A stretch of DNA of 64,000 bases from Siderastrea siderea (Eukaryota > Cnidaria > Anthozoa > Scleractinia > Rhizangiidae). Shown here in pieces: positions 62,211 to 64,000 of the stretch; within the stretch, counting starts at the first letter, position 1; each line of letters begins with the position of its first letter. The position numbers and the translations under genes were made by a program. The DNA lies in NCBI GenBank assembly GCA_964030785.1, contig OZ034977.1, forward strand, positions 28,230,152-28,294,151, in the 5' to 3' direction. Under the pieces are notes generated by a model, which made no database searches, had not been told where the DNA came from, and saw nothing but the letters and a program-made list of their open reading frames with translations.

Positions 62211-64000
62211 GCCCATTGAGTCTTGTGGACGATATTTTTGTCAGAAGGAAAAGGTGATTTTACTACCTACCAGCGACCCGTGACAGTTAGCATTAGTCGT
62301 AGCAGAGAAGCTTAAGGAACAACATGTACTTCTTTCCGCGGTGTAATCTCCAAACTTTTATCACAAAGTTCGCCTTTGAAGATAGTTCATTGTTACCTAA
62401 AGGCAATTCTCAGTTGTCACGTCAAACGCATGAGGAAAAGAAGGCCTAATGATTAGTGTCCAAATTTCCCCCTCCCCACCCCCCAAAAAATCTAAAAACG
62501 TTCAAGGATTGGAATTATCACAAGAACTTTAACAGTCCTCATTCCACAGGTAGCCCAAGCTCACTAGTATCTTAGGCTTTCAAACACAGCAATCCAATCC
62601 TCTTGTCGACGATTATAAGAGTTTGTATGGGAAATATTACTCGCACTTCTAAAACCGAAACACAAATCGTCTACAAAACTCACCGTCCTCGTTTACTTGT
62701 AGTTTCCTAGTATATCCCCCTGCCCCACCTATTTCATTAAGGGTATTTTCCGAGCGGGTCCACCTATCAGCCCCAGCAGTACACGAATATAAGAGTTTAT
62801 ATGGAAAATATAACGCGCGCTAAAATTGTGCTTAATGTAAAATAAAGTTGTCTTTTTAACTCACCTTTGGCTCATTCATGCGTTTCCCAGTGTTTTTACA
62901 GCGGTTAAGGCCTCGAAGGATCAATAAAACACCTCTCTCAGCGAGTCGCTTTTCCACCTTGAGAAACGAAGAGAGAAGCGAAGGTTGGATGCCGTCTCCT
63001 GACCGTTGACGATTTCGGGGACGATAAATCCCGCTGAAAGTGCGCCACGGGGAAAATTCCACCAGCGACAGATTTGTAGATAAACAACGACCTTTCTACG
63101 TCGTTCGCATTGCCGAATTCCTATTTTGACAGACGTAAATAGCCAATTTACTGAGCAGTCTTACTTCATGACTACGCGCGGACCGGGCTGCCCTGCAATG
63201 GACTCCAACCGTCAAGTGGCAAATTCAAACCAACGCAGGGCAGGCACAGTGAAATTTTACCAACCGACAAACGTCAATTTGAAGCCTAAGTGCAATGGGC
63301 ACAGTAAGATTTGTCGCTTCTCAAATTGCGGCTTAAGGAGTTTTAAAATAGAGTCTGTCTTTTTGTCGAGGGTAGAGGGAAGAGGGTTTCATGTCGAGGG
63401 CGAGGGTACCATGTAACGAGGGTAACGAAAAATTAACATCACGAAGCGAAGAAATGTGAAGCGAAGAAATGTGACAAAAAAGGCAAAGAAAAAGCGCGAT
63501 GTCTTTATAAATGGTTTCACAACATGGGGTGTAATCCAACTGTCAAGGAAACTCTCTTGACATGTCCAAGCTCCAGACAATAAAATTTCCCGGGCAGAAT
63601 CGGTCACATTTACTAACTTCTACGTTTTGCCGACGGAAAATATCGGCAAGCAACAGTAGCCATCATAGTTCCATTTCGTAGGTTTCGTAGGTTTTTACGC
63701 AAGAAGTGATTGGCAGCGGCAAATTGGAAAACAAACCTAGGGGAGTTGCAAGGAATACCTGGTCGCGATTTCCGGTGTCGGTGATTAACTCCTTTGTTTG
63801 CAAAACAGATAAAATCGATATTTGCAGGCGCTTTCCCAAAAAAAACTTCGGCTTCGTAGGTATTTGACTTCAAATGCTATCACATCCCTATGTTTTGTAG
63901 GGTTTTGCCTTCAAATGCTATCACATTCCTCCCTCAGAAAGTGTTTGCAAAGCTGACTAATCTGTATCACCTCTGAGTGTTGAAATTAATTCGCGTTGGT
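62211..64000. other. No gene recognised
   Basis: A pair of related stretches (about 62610-62650 and 62780-62820, both with ATATAAGAGTTTATATGGAAA-like sequence) suggests a worn repeat. Towards the end CGTAGGTTTCGTAGG and CTTCAAATGCTATCACAT are repeated. Open frames show no domain. Confidence 0.4.

Noticed and set aside
62856..63062. 68-codon minus-strand frame, basic and leucine-rich
   Set aside because: No domain or splice context was recognised. It may belong to a dispersed repeat.

Overview
The window looks like gene-poor nuclear DNA of a cnidarian, most likely an anthozoan such as a stony coral. That assignment is an inference. It rests on split exons for CUB and Ig-like extracellular domains, an AT-rich background, and the mixture of mobile elements: Polinton/Maverick, Penelope-like, tyrosine-recombinase retroelement, CR1/L2-type LINE fragments and many short inverted-repeat elements. 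No bacterial-type operon, tRNA, rRNA or CRISPR array was seen.

Layout. 1-9.4 kb: non-coding, with a piggyBac-like MITE, two other MITEs and a ~1 kb inverted repeat (4.26-5.24 / 8.89-9.92 kb). 9.5-17.3 kb: two tandem copies of a ~3.9 kb segment, each carrying a two-exon CUB domain (phases 1-2-1), followed by an Ig-like exon; together they form part of a host gene for an extracellular or receptor protein. 18.0-22.3 kb: a tyrosine-recombinase retrotransposon with split direct repeats (A1 - ORFs - B1 A2 B2) encoding a Gag-like protein, RT-RNase H and the catalytic core of a tyrosine recombinase. 22.3-29.1 kb: minisatellites and palindromes. 29.1-30.0 kb: Penelope-like sequence with a well-formed hammerhead ribozyme (29345-29387).

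30009-47476 is a complete 17,468-bp Polinton/Maverick (a virus-like DNA transposon) with 268-bp terminal inverted repeats and a perfect 6-bp target duplication (CTTTTA). It landed inside the endonuclease part of a Penelope-like element, whose two halves flank it. Its genes are a VLTF3-like zinc-ribbon protein; a minus-strand block (small membrane protein, ConA-like lectin protein, phage-fibre-like protein, packaging ATPase); and a plus-strand block (PPxY protein, penton-like minor capsid, basic protein, double-jelly-roll major capsid, glycine-rich virion-type protein, adenain-like protease, DUF5679-type zinc protein, phospholipase A2, chromodomain integrase, BRO-N/nuclease/zinc-finger protein, AT-hook protein, protein-primed DNA polymerase B). 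The set amounts to capsid formation, packaging, maturation, entry, integration and self-replication. Several genes carry frameshifts, so this copy is probably a recent but inactivated one. Three junctions place an ORF that lacks a suitable ATG exactly in the -1 frame of its upstream neighbour, with in-phase slippery heptamers (the best is A AAA AAC at 41066-41072), which raises the possibility of programmed frameshifting.

47.5-64 kb: the other half of the Penelope element, TA microsatellites, a ~6.8 kb structure made of two ~2 kb inverted arms around a unique centre with unidentified ORFs (48.8-55.6 kb), each arm holding its own later MITE insertion with an empty site in the opposite arm, and then decayed Penelope and LINE fragments with microsatellite tails.
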